Below are positions 20,929 through 29,973 of a stretch of 64,000 nt of DNA, in pieces. The stretch spans positions 1,426,001-1,490,000 of the forward strand of contig JANATF010000004.1 of NCBI GenBank assembly GCA_029449245.1. Direction: 5' to 3'. The position numbers and the translations under genes were made by a program. How positions within the stretch are numbered: the stretch's first letter is position 1; the number at the start of each line of letters is the position of its first letter. The DNA is from Mortierella alpina. Lineage: Eukaryota; Mortierellomycota; Mortierellomycetes; Mortierellales; Mortierellaceae. The notes beneath the pieces are model-generated. The model did not search any database. It saw nothing but the letters and a program-made list of their open reading frames with translations, and had not been told where the DNA came from.

Positions 20929-21183
20929 AATCACATACAGGCACAAAACCATGGCACTGGAATGACGAACATTTGTTTGCGAGCGACGCAATTTTTCAAG
21001 TACAGTACACACCGAAAATAAAATTGCCAAGGGCTTACGCGTCATAGCATTGATGGAGGGGGCTGAAATTTGTGCTTGGCCATCAAGATGCGGCGCCAAG
21101 CACGACCAATAAGGTTATTTGCACAGGCCTCCATGCAATCGAACGTCTTCTGTCAAACACAATCGCCGCACGCGAGGACGATG

Positions 21184-21191
21184 TATAAAAA
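21184..21191 (+). promoter_or_regulatory. TATA box, copy 2
   Basis: TATAAAAA about 150 bp before the ATG at 21335, in the same order after the conserved upstream blocks as in copy 1. Confidence 0.65.
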
Positions 21192-21334
21192 AGGCCTCTG
21201 TCGTCGTCAGAAATCAAATCATCTTCGTCAACTCGTCACTTCTCTCCGGTCAACTAAACACCAACACCAGCAACAGCTCAACTGCATCAACAAACCCGCA
21301 GCAACTCTCCGTCTCAAATTATCAAGCACACAAC

Positions 21335-22153
21335 ATGACTTCGACTCTGAACAACGACTTTGTTGCTTTCTTCGGTGCCACCGGTGGATGCACAAATGCC
21401 TGTCTCGTCCACACCCTCAATGCTGGACTCCATGCAACAGCACTTGCTCGCACACCCTCCAAGCTCACAGACATGCTTCTTGCGCAGGGTGTCAGCCAGA
21501 CCATTATCGATGCACAGCTGACGGTGGTCAAGGGCGACATTGCAGACATTGCCGCCATCAAGAACGTCCTCCTCTCTACCAAGAGTACCACTCCCGCTAT
21601 CGCGTCACAGATCATCTCGGGAATCGGCGGTACTCCTCAGATGCAATGGTCTCTGAAGCGCCCTGTGACCATCGACAACCCCAACATTTGTGCCACCGCA
21701 ACCACAAACATCGTGCAAGCCCTTCGCGAGATCTATGTGGAGCAGCCCTCAACAGCACAGCACAAGCCCTCCATCACCGTCATCTCCACCACGGGTGTTT
21801 CGGACGTGTGTGAAGACGTTCCCTTTGGCTTTCAAACACTCTACCACGTAGCTCTCGCAGACCCGCACAAGGACAAGAAGGAGATGGAGAGAATCCTCAA
21901 TGAAGACAGTGCTCTCCCCGATGAGTCCGCACGGGTGTTCCGAGGCGCTATCAAGATCCGACCCAGTCTGCTGACAGGTGATAGCAGCATCAAGGGAGGC
22001 AAGGGATGGCAAAAACTGAAGGTTGGCGTTGAGGACAAGCCTGCCATTGGATACATGATCCACAGAGCCGACGTGGGCGAGTGGATCTTTGAGCAGATCG
22101 TCAAGACTGGCGGCGAGAGCCGATTCGGACAGAGCGTCACTCTCACCAACTAG
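21335..22153 (+). CDS. NAD(P)-binding Rossmann protein, NmrA-like/atypical SDR (copy 2)
   Basis: An intronless 272-residue protein, the inverted twin of 19548-20366. The ATG at 21335 is chosen, not the in-frame one at 21119, because it matches the copy 1 start and the longer frame would begin upstream of the TATA box. It differs from copy 1 at residues 8 (Asp), 189 (Asn), 241 (Met) and 268 (Val). By eye only about seven of 819 nucleotides differ, six of them in the last 260 bp. Near-identity starts about six bases before the ATG and fades within about 30 bases after the stop. Function as for copy 1: Rossmann NAD(P)-binding, substrate unknown. Confidence 0.85.
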   Translation: MTSTLNNDFVAFFGATGGCTNACLVHTLNAGLHATALARTPSKLTDMLLAQGVSQTIIDAQLTVVKGDIADIAAIKNVLLSTKSTTPAIASQIISGIGGTPQMQWSLKRPVTIDNPNICATATTNIVQALREIYVEQPSTAQHKPSITVISTTGVSDVCEDVPFGFQTLYHVALADPHKDKKEMERILNEDSALPDESARVFRGAIKIRPSLLTGDSSIKGGKGWQKLKVGVEDKPAIGYMIHRADVGEWIFEQIVKTGGESRFGQSVTLTN

Positions 22154-23005
22154 AACATTATCATCCTCCGCATGCTTTGTACATTAAACGCATTCTTCAT
22201 CATTTCGTCCTTGCACACTCATGTGTTGTCCTGTCTTGTAAAGAATGAAGTGAGAACGGGGCGCGTTCCTGCATATAGCAACTTTGACACCATGCATCCC
22301 TGACTGATGAGATCGAGCAGTTGGGCTGTGTCCCCTGTTCATATCCGCGGGGTGCCATGATTCCGAGGAAGAGCCCGGTCCGAGGTCTTGAGTCAAAGTA
22401 GAGTTAAGAGCACGCATGGCATCTGGTGCGACAGGCGGGTTGCATGGTCCCAAACAAACCACCTCACTCTGAGTTCATTTTGCGCTCATATACATACCCT
22501 CCCGCTCGTACTCGCAGATCTCTCGACTCCATCGCACTCTTCTTTCCCATTCGTTCTTTCCTCCGCACTCTCTCTCTTTCTCCCTTTCATGCTCTCTTCC
22601 ACTCACTCCCAGTCACCTCCTCTCGCTCTTTATACCCCTGCGTGCTCGTACTCGTCTTCTTCTTCTTTCTCCTCCTCTCCCGTCCCACTCACCGTTAGTG
22701 GGTCTACCGCCGCATTCTCAGTTCCCACTGCATCTTGGTAGGCTGCATGCTCATTGTTCCTGAGTCGGTGTTCCAAGGAAGCAGCGCAGAGACATTCCAC
22801 GTTTAGAATAAAGCGCCCATGCTATTCCCAGACACGAACGCGACTTGATAGGAAAAGTTGCAGGGTCGCTCGGTCATGTCCAAACCGGCACCTTGCATGA
22901 AGCTCATTCAACTCAGGCTGTTCATTGCGATACTTCCTTCAGACAGCTCATTCTACTTGCTCCTCTTGACCCCTTGATAGACCCTTCTGCAGGAGTCGCA
23001 TACCG
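22154..23005. other. Pyrimidine-rich upstream region of the Rho GEF gene
   Basis: No gene seen. A strong CT-rich tract at about 22490-22700 is typical of fungal core promoters and transcription start regions. Frames at 22388-22741 encode Ser/Leu/Pro low complexity only. Confidence 0.5.
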
Positions 23006-26000
23006 ATGATCTCGCAGCCAGAATCAGCGGAGAGCAGGAAAGCCACGGCCAACCCTTTGGCCCCAGTCAATTATACACCTCTTCGTCCCTACACGCCCAC
23101 ACCCGTTGCACCCGTTATCGACAGGTCAAGTCGCCCAGCCAGCAGTAATCTGCCTCCTCTTACGCCCACACACGCCTCGCCTCTCGCGAGGAGCAAAACG
23201 AACAGGGACCCTGCTGTTCTACGACGGCTTGCGGAGCAGTTAGAGTACCAGCGATCGCTGGCGCAGTTTTCGCAGTGGGCTGAGGATGAGGACGAGGACG
23301 ATAAAGAGGACGAGGACGACACTGGGGATGCGGAGGAGCCTCATCGTTCCTCGTCAATGTTATCCAGAGAGCATTCATATGAGCAGCAGATCCGGGCTAC
23401 CGTGCCGACATCATCGCCCTTGTCCCCCTCGTTGTCTGGGCCTTATGCATATCAACCACAGCAGGGTCGACCAGATTCAACCCATTCCAACCTAAATTCA
23501 CACCCGCAACAAACACTGCCTCAGGGATCTATGGGTTACACCGCCGCGTACAACCAGCCATACCATCGACATAGTCAGCTACAGCAGCAGCAGCAGCAAC
23601 ATCAACTTCAACAACCACAACAGGAACAGCCTCAAAACCACGCGTATTCTTATTACGACCACAGCCATACTGGATACAGTCAGCCATCACCGACTGTAAA
23701 CGCGGATGCCTCAAGTGTGCTTTACAGATCCTCTACAGGTTCCTCAACCCAGCACTCCATTAGAAGCCAGTCGTCGTCTTCCAGTGTCACTCCATCGTCA
23801 TACAGCGCTCATTTCAGTGTATTTAATGGAGCCATTGATACCCCATACGCATGGATGCCGTCCCTATCGAACGCCGCCCAGCTTTTGATCGACTTTAACC
23901 CTGGACTACTTTCGACCATTGCGGTGGCATTTCGGCAGAGGATGCTCAACAATGAAACCAAGACGTCCGAGTCTGCCAACTACGCACTCGAATTTCCAGT
24001 GACATTTACAGGAAAGGAGGCTGTGGTATGTATCAGACTTGGTCCCCGGCCACCTTGCGTTGATCGGTGAAACCCGCCTCTAGGCCTTTTCACAATGGCA
24101 GCAGACTCATCATCATTTCGCACTTCCAATGATAGGACGTTGTGGTTGAACTTACGACGCTAGACAACAGGCGACACGCACTGGCCATTGCACGGTCGTT
24201 GGAAAAGCAACTCTTGTTTTTTGGAGGAGGCGATGTGCTCTTTGACTCGAACAATGACCAGTACTTCTTTTCAGAGGCAACTCTGGCCTACCTCCCTGGC
24301 AAATCCGAATTCCCTGGAGTCCCGACAGGAGTTTTCCCATACAGTACAATATGTTACAGCTATGGCTGCTTGCCAGGGAATGCTTCATGCTACTCGTATC
24401 TGTGCCCTAATAAGCGGAATATCGTAAGGACCTCATTGCCGCAAGGAGTTGGAACATTGGATTAGGATTTCTGTCACTAATTCCACAATGTTTTTTTTTT
24501 TTTTTTTGGATTTTCCAGGGTAGTGTTCTTGGGCGACAGAACAGCGATGTATCAACACTCGGGAACCAAGAAAATGTCTGGGCTAATTCGGTTCCGGCGA
24601 GCGTCGTCGCAAGTGTGTCTAAGAAAGAGCGGAATCGACAGGAGGCCATATTCGAAGTTGTGAATACAGAGAGCAATTATGTCAGGGATCTCGAGCTGAT
24701 GGAGGAGGTGAGTTTTCTTTTTGCATGGAGGGTGTATCTGGTGATCGTACTGGTTGTCTCTGTCCCTTTAAACGCTGTTAACATCTCGTAACATTCTTTT
24801 TAGATATATATAACACCCCTGCGAGGCGGAGAAATAGTGGCTGCCGAAAATGTGGAAGCTTTCATCGAGAATACATTTCTCAATTACAAGGAAATTCTGG
24901 AACTCAACAAGAAGTTACTGGAAGCCATGAGGACCCGTCAACAGGAGCAACCAGTCGTCGAGTCGATAGGTGATATCATACTCTCGCACGTTGTGGAATT
25001 CGAGCAGGCATACACGCGCTACATCCCTAGAATCGCTTTGTCAGAGTTCACGTACAAGCGGGAAGAGGAGCAGAATCCAAAATTTGCCCAGTTCCTGAAG
25101 GAGTGCACGCGCCATCCTGAAGCTCGACGACTTGGATTGCGACATTTTGTTGGCCAACCATACCAGAGGGTTCCGCGATACCCGCTCTTGCTAGCCGAGG
25201 TCGACAAGAGGACAGAGGAGGGCCATCCAGATCGATCAGTTGTACAGGAGGTCATCAAAATGTGCACCGAGCTCGGTAAGCGCATTGACGCATGCATGCC
25301 TGAGGGTGCAAGACAGGTCCGCCTTTTGGCTATTCAGGACAAAATTCGATGGAAGCAGCAGGCGGAACATCAGGATCTCAAACTGAATGAGAAGACCAGG
25401 CAGCTTCATTTCGAGTGCTTGGCCAAGCGAAAAGCCAAGTTTGACGTGCAGATGCCGGAGCTTCGTCTCTTTGTCTTTGACCACCTACTTGTGATAACCA
25501 AGGAGAAGCGGGACAAACTCAAGGAGAAGGATGACATTGTGTATCAAATATCCAAAGTGGTAAGTGCGTGTGCTCAGGTTTAAAAGTGGAAGCGATTTTG
25601 CTGCATCACTCTTCGTATTATTGACGTTGTATTTATTATCATTATGAACCACGGTAGCCAATTCCCCTTGAGCTCGTCAGCGTGTGGGCTGACGAGGGCA
25701 GACCTGCGTCAATTGGTGCACGGGAGCAGGCATCTCGTGCTGGACAACAGGATTCGAAAACCCTGGTATCAGTCACATTGGAGCATCGGGGAAGGAGAGG
25801 CCGAGTTTACACTCTATATTTGACGCAAAAGGACCGCCAGGAGTTTGAGGAGAAGGTAGAGGCAGCAAAGAAACTCCGAGACGATGCCGTCGCTGGCCGC
25901 CATTTGTTCCAGCAAACCGTCATTACTCAGTTGCGGCCACAGCAACAATCTGCTACCCAACCGTCTGGATTGGTGGCAGCTGCAGTCGCATCCATGCCCT

Positions 26001-28030
26001 TCCGTGCCATGGATGGCAAGCGCCCTACCTGCTCATCACCGTTTTTAAACGTTCTCGATGGAAAGCGTCGAGTGGTGATCGGGACAGAGGATGGCGTGTA
26101 TGTGGGCATGGAGGACGACCCATCCAGCTTCAGGCTAGCAATCAAGGATGTGTCGGCCATCCAGGTCAGTGTCCTCGAGGAGTACCACCTCTTGATGGTC
26201 CTTTCAGGAAAGGTCTTGAAGGCATATGACATACGCTGCCTGGAGCCCGAGGCCGACAAGGTCTTTCAGAACGGCCACCAACTTGGAAAGAGCGTGCAAT
26301 ACTACACAGCGGGTGTGTGTGCAGGCAAAACTCTGGTTATTACAATGAGGAGGAAAAGCGCAAACGAAAGCCATTTTATAGCATACGAGCCCATTGAGAA
26401 TGCTGTTTTGGACTCTCAGCATCATAAGGGCTTTAGCTTGTCGCTTTCGAAGTCGAGCAAGCTAGAGTGGTTCAAGATGTACCGGGAATTTTATGTTGGA
26501 TCTGAATCGTCGCGGCTGTTGATGCTGTCCAAGATGGTCTGCGTCGTTTGTCCCAAGGGCTTTGAGGTGTTGATGTTGGAGAATCTCATTGAGACGCGCG
26601 TTTACCCTTCGAGACAGGACCCCGAGTATGCATTCCTGCTCAAGAGACCCGAGAGCGTCCCTGTGAGCATGTTTAAACTCAACTCTGACGAGTTTTTGAT
26701 GTGCTACTCTGGTAAGCTACTTTCTTCTGACGGCCTTTTTATGGGCTATCGTAGCTATGGTTGGCATTGGCAATGGTACTCACCTGCTTTTCGGACATCC
26801 ATAGATTTTGCATTCACAATGACCAACAAAGGGACTCTTGCAAAGAATGAACTTATCGAGTGGGAGGGACGCCCCGAGTCCTTTGCTATGGCCTACCCGT
26901 ACATTGTCGCTTTTGAGAGTGGATTGATCGAGGTTCGCCACATTGAGACCGGAGCCTTGGAGCAGCTCATTCTTGGGAACGATATCCGTTTGCTGCACTC
27001 GGAGGGCGAGCAGTACACTAACGCTATGATGCAGGTTCACAAGGTAGGATGTGTTCAATTGCTCAGGGCTGCTCAATGATTTTGGACTGCGCGCTGACGC
27101 TCTTCGGGGGACTTCCCTGGCAACCCTGACTTTTAGGTTGATTCAGCGCGAGGAGACCTTCGCCAGGTCTTGAAGCTATCTATTGCGCCTCCACCAAAGA
27201 CGATTCGGGAGCCGATTGTTTATCGACCAAAGTCAGCATACGCCACGCAATCATCCAGGACTGCATCTCAAGCTCTATCCTTGGGCCGCGCACGGACACC
27301 CGGTATGCCGGCCTCACCTCTGTACGCGAACTTTCCAGAGCACAGTCTGCCAACGGAACCCCTGGCTCGTGCGAGGACGCCCACCTTACCAACGCCTATA
27401 TATCCGCATTCCATAACATATGGTCATCCATCTGATCCCATGGCTCCACTGACAACGCCCACTGTACCACCCTCGCCTTCATACCCACAAGCCACGATGT
27501 ATGGCCAACCCTTCGAATCCATGGCTCCGTTGAGAACGACCACCTTACCACCTTCGCCTGTATACCCACATTCCGTAATATATGGCCAGCCCTCCGAACC
27601 CTTGGCAGCTCAAAGGACGCCCGCCATGCCGGCTTCACCACTATACCCACACTCCGTAAACTATGGCCAAACTTCCGAATCCTTGGCTTGCTCAAGGACG
27701 CCCGTCATGCCGGCATCGCCTTCATATCCGTACGCCACAGTGCATGGCTCATCATTCGAGCCGCTGGCTCCTTTAAGAACGCCCACCGTGCCAGCCTCAC
27801 CGTCATATCCCTATCCCACCGCGTATGGCCAATCGTCCGAGTCCTTCACTCCGTTAAGAACGCCCACCATGCCTGCCTCGCCTTTGCATCCGTACGCCAC
27901 AGTGTATGGCCAACCACCAGAGACCATGACTCCTCAAAGAACACCCTACACGCCTGCCTCGCCTACTTACCCATATCCAACTGCATATAGTTTGCCCATG
28001 GAGCACCAGCAGCGCAGTCATGGAGGGTAG
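23006..28030 (+). CDS. Rho1 guanine nucleotide exchange factor (Rom2-like: DH-PH-CNH)
   Basis: Join(23006..24025, 24136..24423, 24519..24707, 24804..25559, 25658..26711, 26805..27043, 27137..28030), 1479 residues, all junctions in phase. The first 340 residues are disordered, with an acidic patch and polyGln. A conserved fungal Rho-GEF segment (PTGVFPYSTICYSYGC, CYSYLCPNKR) precedes the DH domain (about 468-665; ESNYVRDLELMEE, then VGQPYQRVPRYPLLL). A PH domain (about 700-835) and a citron-homology CNH domain (about 875-1180) follow. Fungal proteins of this architecture load GTP onto Rho1 and act below WSC sensors in the cell-wall-integrity pathway. The tail (about 1234-1465) is a Pro-rich 26-residue repeat array encoded by a 78-bp minisatellite. 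The start at 23006 is the first Met after an in-frame stop. Confidence 0.9.
27290..27990 (+). repeat. 78-bp coding minisatellite (26-residue repeats)
   Basis: About nine diverged units with the consensus RTPTMPASPSYPYATVYGQP followed by SEPMAP and one more residue. Each unit carries TP and SP pairs and tyrosines. Length is constant at multiples of 78 bp, so the frame is kept. Codons are fairly diverged between units, so the array is not brand new. Confidence 0.8.
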
Positions 28031-28293
28031 TACTACAGTAGGGCCTACCGCAAGGCTTTCGTTTGTGCATAATAAAGCCGGTTCAAATCCGCAAAAGTCA
28101 TATTTGATCTCGGTAGTTGTAGTCAAACGATTAAGTGAACCGGAGCAAAACATCAAGGAACAGGACGATTTGGAGTTTTTGGCGTGTAATGCTTGTCAAA
28201 ACGAACAGGAAGGATGAACAAAGTGTCATGTAGACGAGCATGTTTCCTCACTAAAAAGAAAAATCAAAATGAAACATATCCCGTTTGGTTTGT

Positions 28294-29973
28294 TCACAAC
28301 TCCAAAGTGCTCAGAGTCGAGTTGTTGAGTGGCTCCAACTGTACCTGAGCCTCGTCGACTGTGATGGAGTTGTCATCCAAGTTCAAAGTGGTCAAAGTCC
28401 GGTTGGTCTTAAATACCTTGGCCAGTGCCTGAACTCCGTTGGGTCCTATTGCGTTGTACCCAACGTCCAAAGTCGAGAGAATCGTGTTGAACTTGAGCGC
28501 CTCAGACAGCGCCTTCGCTCCGTAGTCCCCGATAGAGTTGCCTTCCACTTTCAAAGTCGTTAAAGTCGAGTTGATCTTGAGCGCCTCAGCCAAAGCCCGA
28601 GCTTCGTCATCAGAGATTCGATTTCTCCCCAAGTTCAAATCGGTCAGAGCCGAGTTGATCTTGAGTGCCTCAGACAGTGCATGGGCTCCATCGGGTCCTA
28701 CTGAATTGTCCCCCAAGTCCAAATAGGTTAGAGTCGTGTTGATCTTGAGCGCCTTTGACAGCGCCTGAGCCCCGTCATCTCCAATCCTATTCCTGTACAT
28801 GTCCAAGGTGGTTAGGGTCGAGTTGATCTTAAGTGCCTCCGACAGTGCCTGGGCTCCGTATTCCCTGATGCAGTTGTCTCCCACATTCAACATCGTTAGA
28901 GTCGAGTTGATCTTGAGCGCCTCGGCCAAAGCCCGAGCTCCATCGGGTCCGATCGAGTTGTCCCGCAAGTCTAAAGTAGTCAAGGTCGAGTTGATCTTGA
29001 TGGCCTCGGACAGTGCCTGCGCTCCGTTAGATCTTATTGAATTACCCCCCAAGGCCAAATCGGTCAGGGTCGTGTTGATCTTGAGCATCTCAGACAACGC
29101 ATGAGCTCCGTCGTCCTGGATTGAGTTGCAGGTGAAATAGATACCATCTGCAAAGTTCATGGTCTGCAAGTCTAATGTGGCAAGAGTTGAGTTGGTCTTG
29201 AGTGCCTCAGCAAGCGCCCGAGCTCCGTCGAGTCTGATGGAGCAGTTCCCTAAGGTCAAAGTGATCAAGGTCGAGTTCATTTTGAGCGCCTCAGCCAAAG
29301 CCCGAGCTCCGTCATCAGAGATTCGATTTCTTACCAAGTTCAAATCGGTCAGAGTCGAGTTGACCTTGAGTGCCTCAGACAGTCCATGGGCTCCATCGGG
29401 TCTGATCCAGTTACCACACAAGTCCAAGGTGGTTAAAGTCGAGTTGATCTTGATGGCCTCAGCAAGCGCCTGAGCTCCGCTGGGGCCTATTGAGTTGTCC
29501 CACAAATCCAAAGTGGTCAGAGTCGTATTGATTTTGAGTGCTTCCGACAGCGCCTGAGCTCCGTAGGGTCCTATTGAGTTGTCCCACAAATCCAAAGTGG
29601 TCAGAGTCGTATTGATTTTGAGCGCTTCCGACAGCGCCTGAGTTCCTTGGTCTCCGATCAGATAGTCGTACAGTGTCAAAGAAGACAGGGTCGAGTTGGA
29701 CAGGACAGTAAGCGCTACATTTAGTGCATCTTGTGAGAGTCTTGATGGTTCCGTGCTCTGAATGTACAGACTTTTTATATGAAGCCTGTTTCTATGAATG
29801 GATTCCATGTTAGGACCATGCTTCGACAGTACGACAGAGTGATAAAGTGGAGGTGTGAAAGACTCGTTCCAGTCCTGACTGACGCGAACGCAGGCCGCGA
29901 GGTCGTTGAGGGCAAGGTTGCTGGCAATTTCTGCGCGAATCTCATGTAGATTGAGGGGGTGGGTCGGAAACAT
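28294..29973 (-). CDS. F-box-like protein with 16-17 leucine-rich repeats
   Basis: A single exon of 559 residues from the Met at 29973 (MFPTHPLNLHEIRAEIASNL), which begins the F-box-like segment used by many Mortierella proteins (NDLAACVRVSQDWNESFTPPLYHSV). An in-frame Met at 30030 is also possible. About 16 repeats of 28 residues follow, of the RNase-inhibitor/NLRC type (consensus TLTTLDLWDNSIGPDGAQAL followed by SEALKINT), forming a horseshoe. Repeat 7 is 11 residues longer than the rest. F-box proteins usually bind Skp1 in SCF ubiquitin ligases, with the LRRs choosing the substrate. That is family knowledge; the target here is unknown. Repeats 2 and 3 are nearly identical in DNA. Confidence 0.8.
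   Translation of the reverse strand: MFPTHPLNLHEIRAEIASNLALNDLAACVRVSQDWNESFTPPLYHSVVLSKHGPNMESIHRNRLHIKSLYIQSTEPSRLSQDALNVALTVLSNSTLSSLTLYDYLIGDQGTQALSEALKINTTLTTLDLWDNSIGPYGAQALSEALKINTTLTTLDLWDNSIGPSGAQALAEAIKINSTLTTLDLCGNWIRPDGAHGLSEALKVNSTLTDLNLVRNRISDDGARALAEALKMNSTLITLTLGNCSIRLDGARALAEALKTNSTLATLDLQTMNFADGIYFTCNSIQDDGAHALSEMLKINTTLTDLALGGNSIRSNGAQALSEAIKINSTLTTLDLRDNSIGPDGARALAEALKINSTLTMLNVGDNCIREYGAQALSEALKINSTLTTLDMYRNRIGDDGAQALSKALKINTTLTYLDLGDNSVGPDGAHALSEALKINSALTDLNLGRNRISDDEARALAEALKINSTLTTLKVEGNSIGDYGAKALSEALKFNTILSTLDVGYNAIGPNGVQALAKVFKTNRTLTTLNLDDNSITVDEAQVQLEPLNNSTLSTLEL
28310..29720. repeat. 84-bp tandem repeats encoding LRRs
   Basis: About 16 units of 84 bp. The two at roughly 29480-29650 differ at only a few positions. 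A higher-order pattern is visible too: units 4-5 and 12-13 match each other better than their neighbours do (both contain TDLNL and RNRISDD), suggesting block duplication of eight units. Confidence 0.75.

Larger units (their letters stand above)
20367..21334. promoter_or_regulatory. Shared divergent promoter region of the duplicated gene pair
   Basis: This spacer of about 970 bp lies between two head-to-head genes. The two promoter halves share short blocks in the same order toward each gene: GCGCCAAG, then GGTTA-NN-TGCACA, GCAATCGAA, CGCCGC and TATAAAA. For copy 1 (minus strand) they are at 20607-20614, 20583-20595, 20568-20576, 20547-20552 and 20528-20534. For copy 2 (plus strand) they are at 21093-21100, 21113-21125, 21135-21143, 21164-21169 and 21184-21190. 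Sequence between the blocks is poorly conserved, so the blocks are likely transcription-factor sites. The middle holds a 79-bp-period direct repeat. Confidence 0.7.

Noticed and set aside
21070-21813. 247-codon plus-strand frame over copy 2 of the duplicated gene
   Set aside because: It is an out-of-frame shadow; the same shadow appears in copy 1 because the sequences are identical.
28080-28092. GGTTCAAATCC, a tRNA B-box-like sequence
   Set aside because: The flanking bases do not form a T-stem and there is no A-box or acceptor stem about 50 bases upstream.
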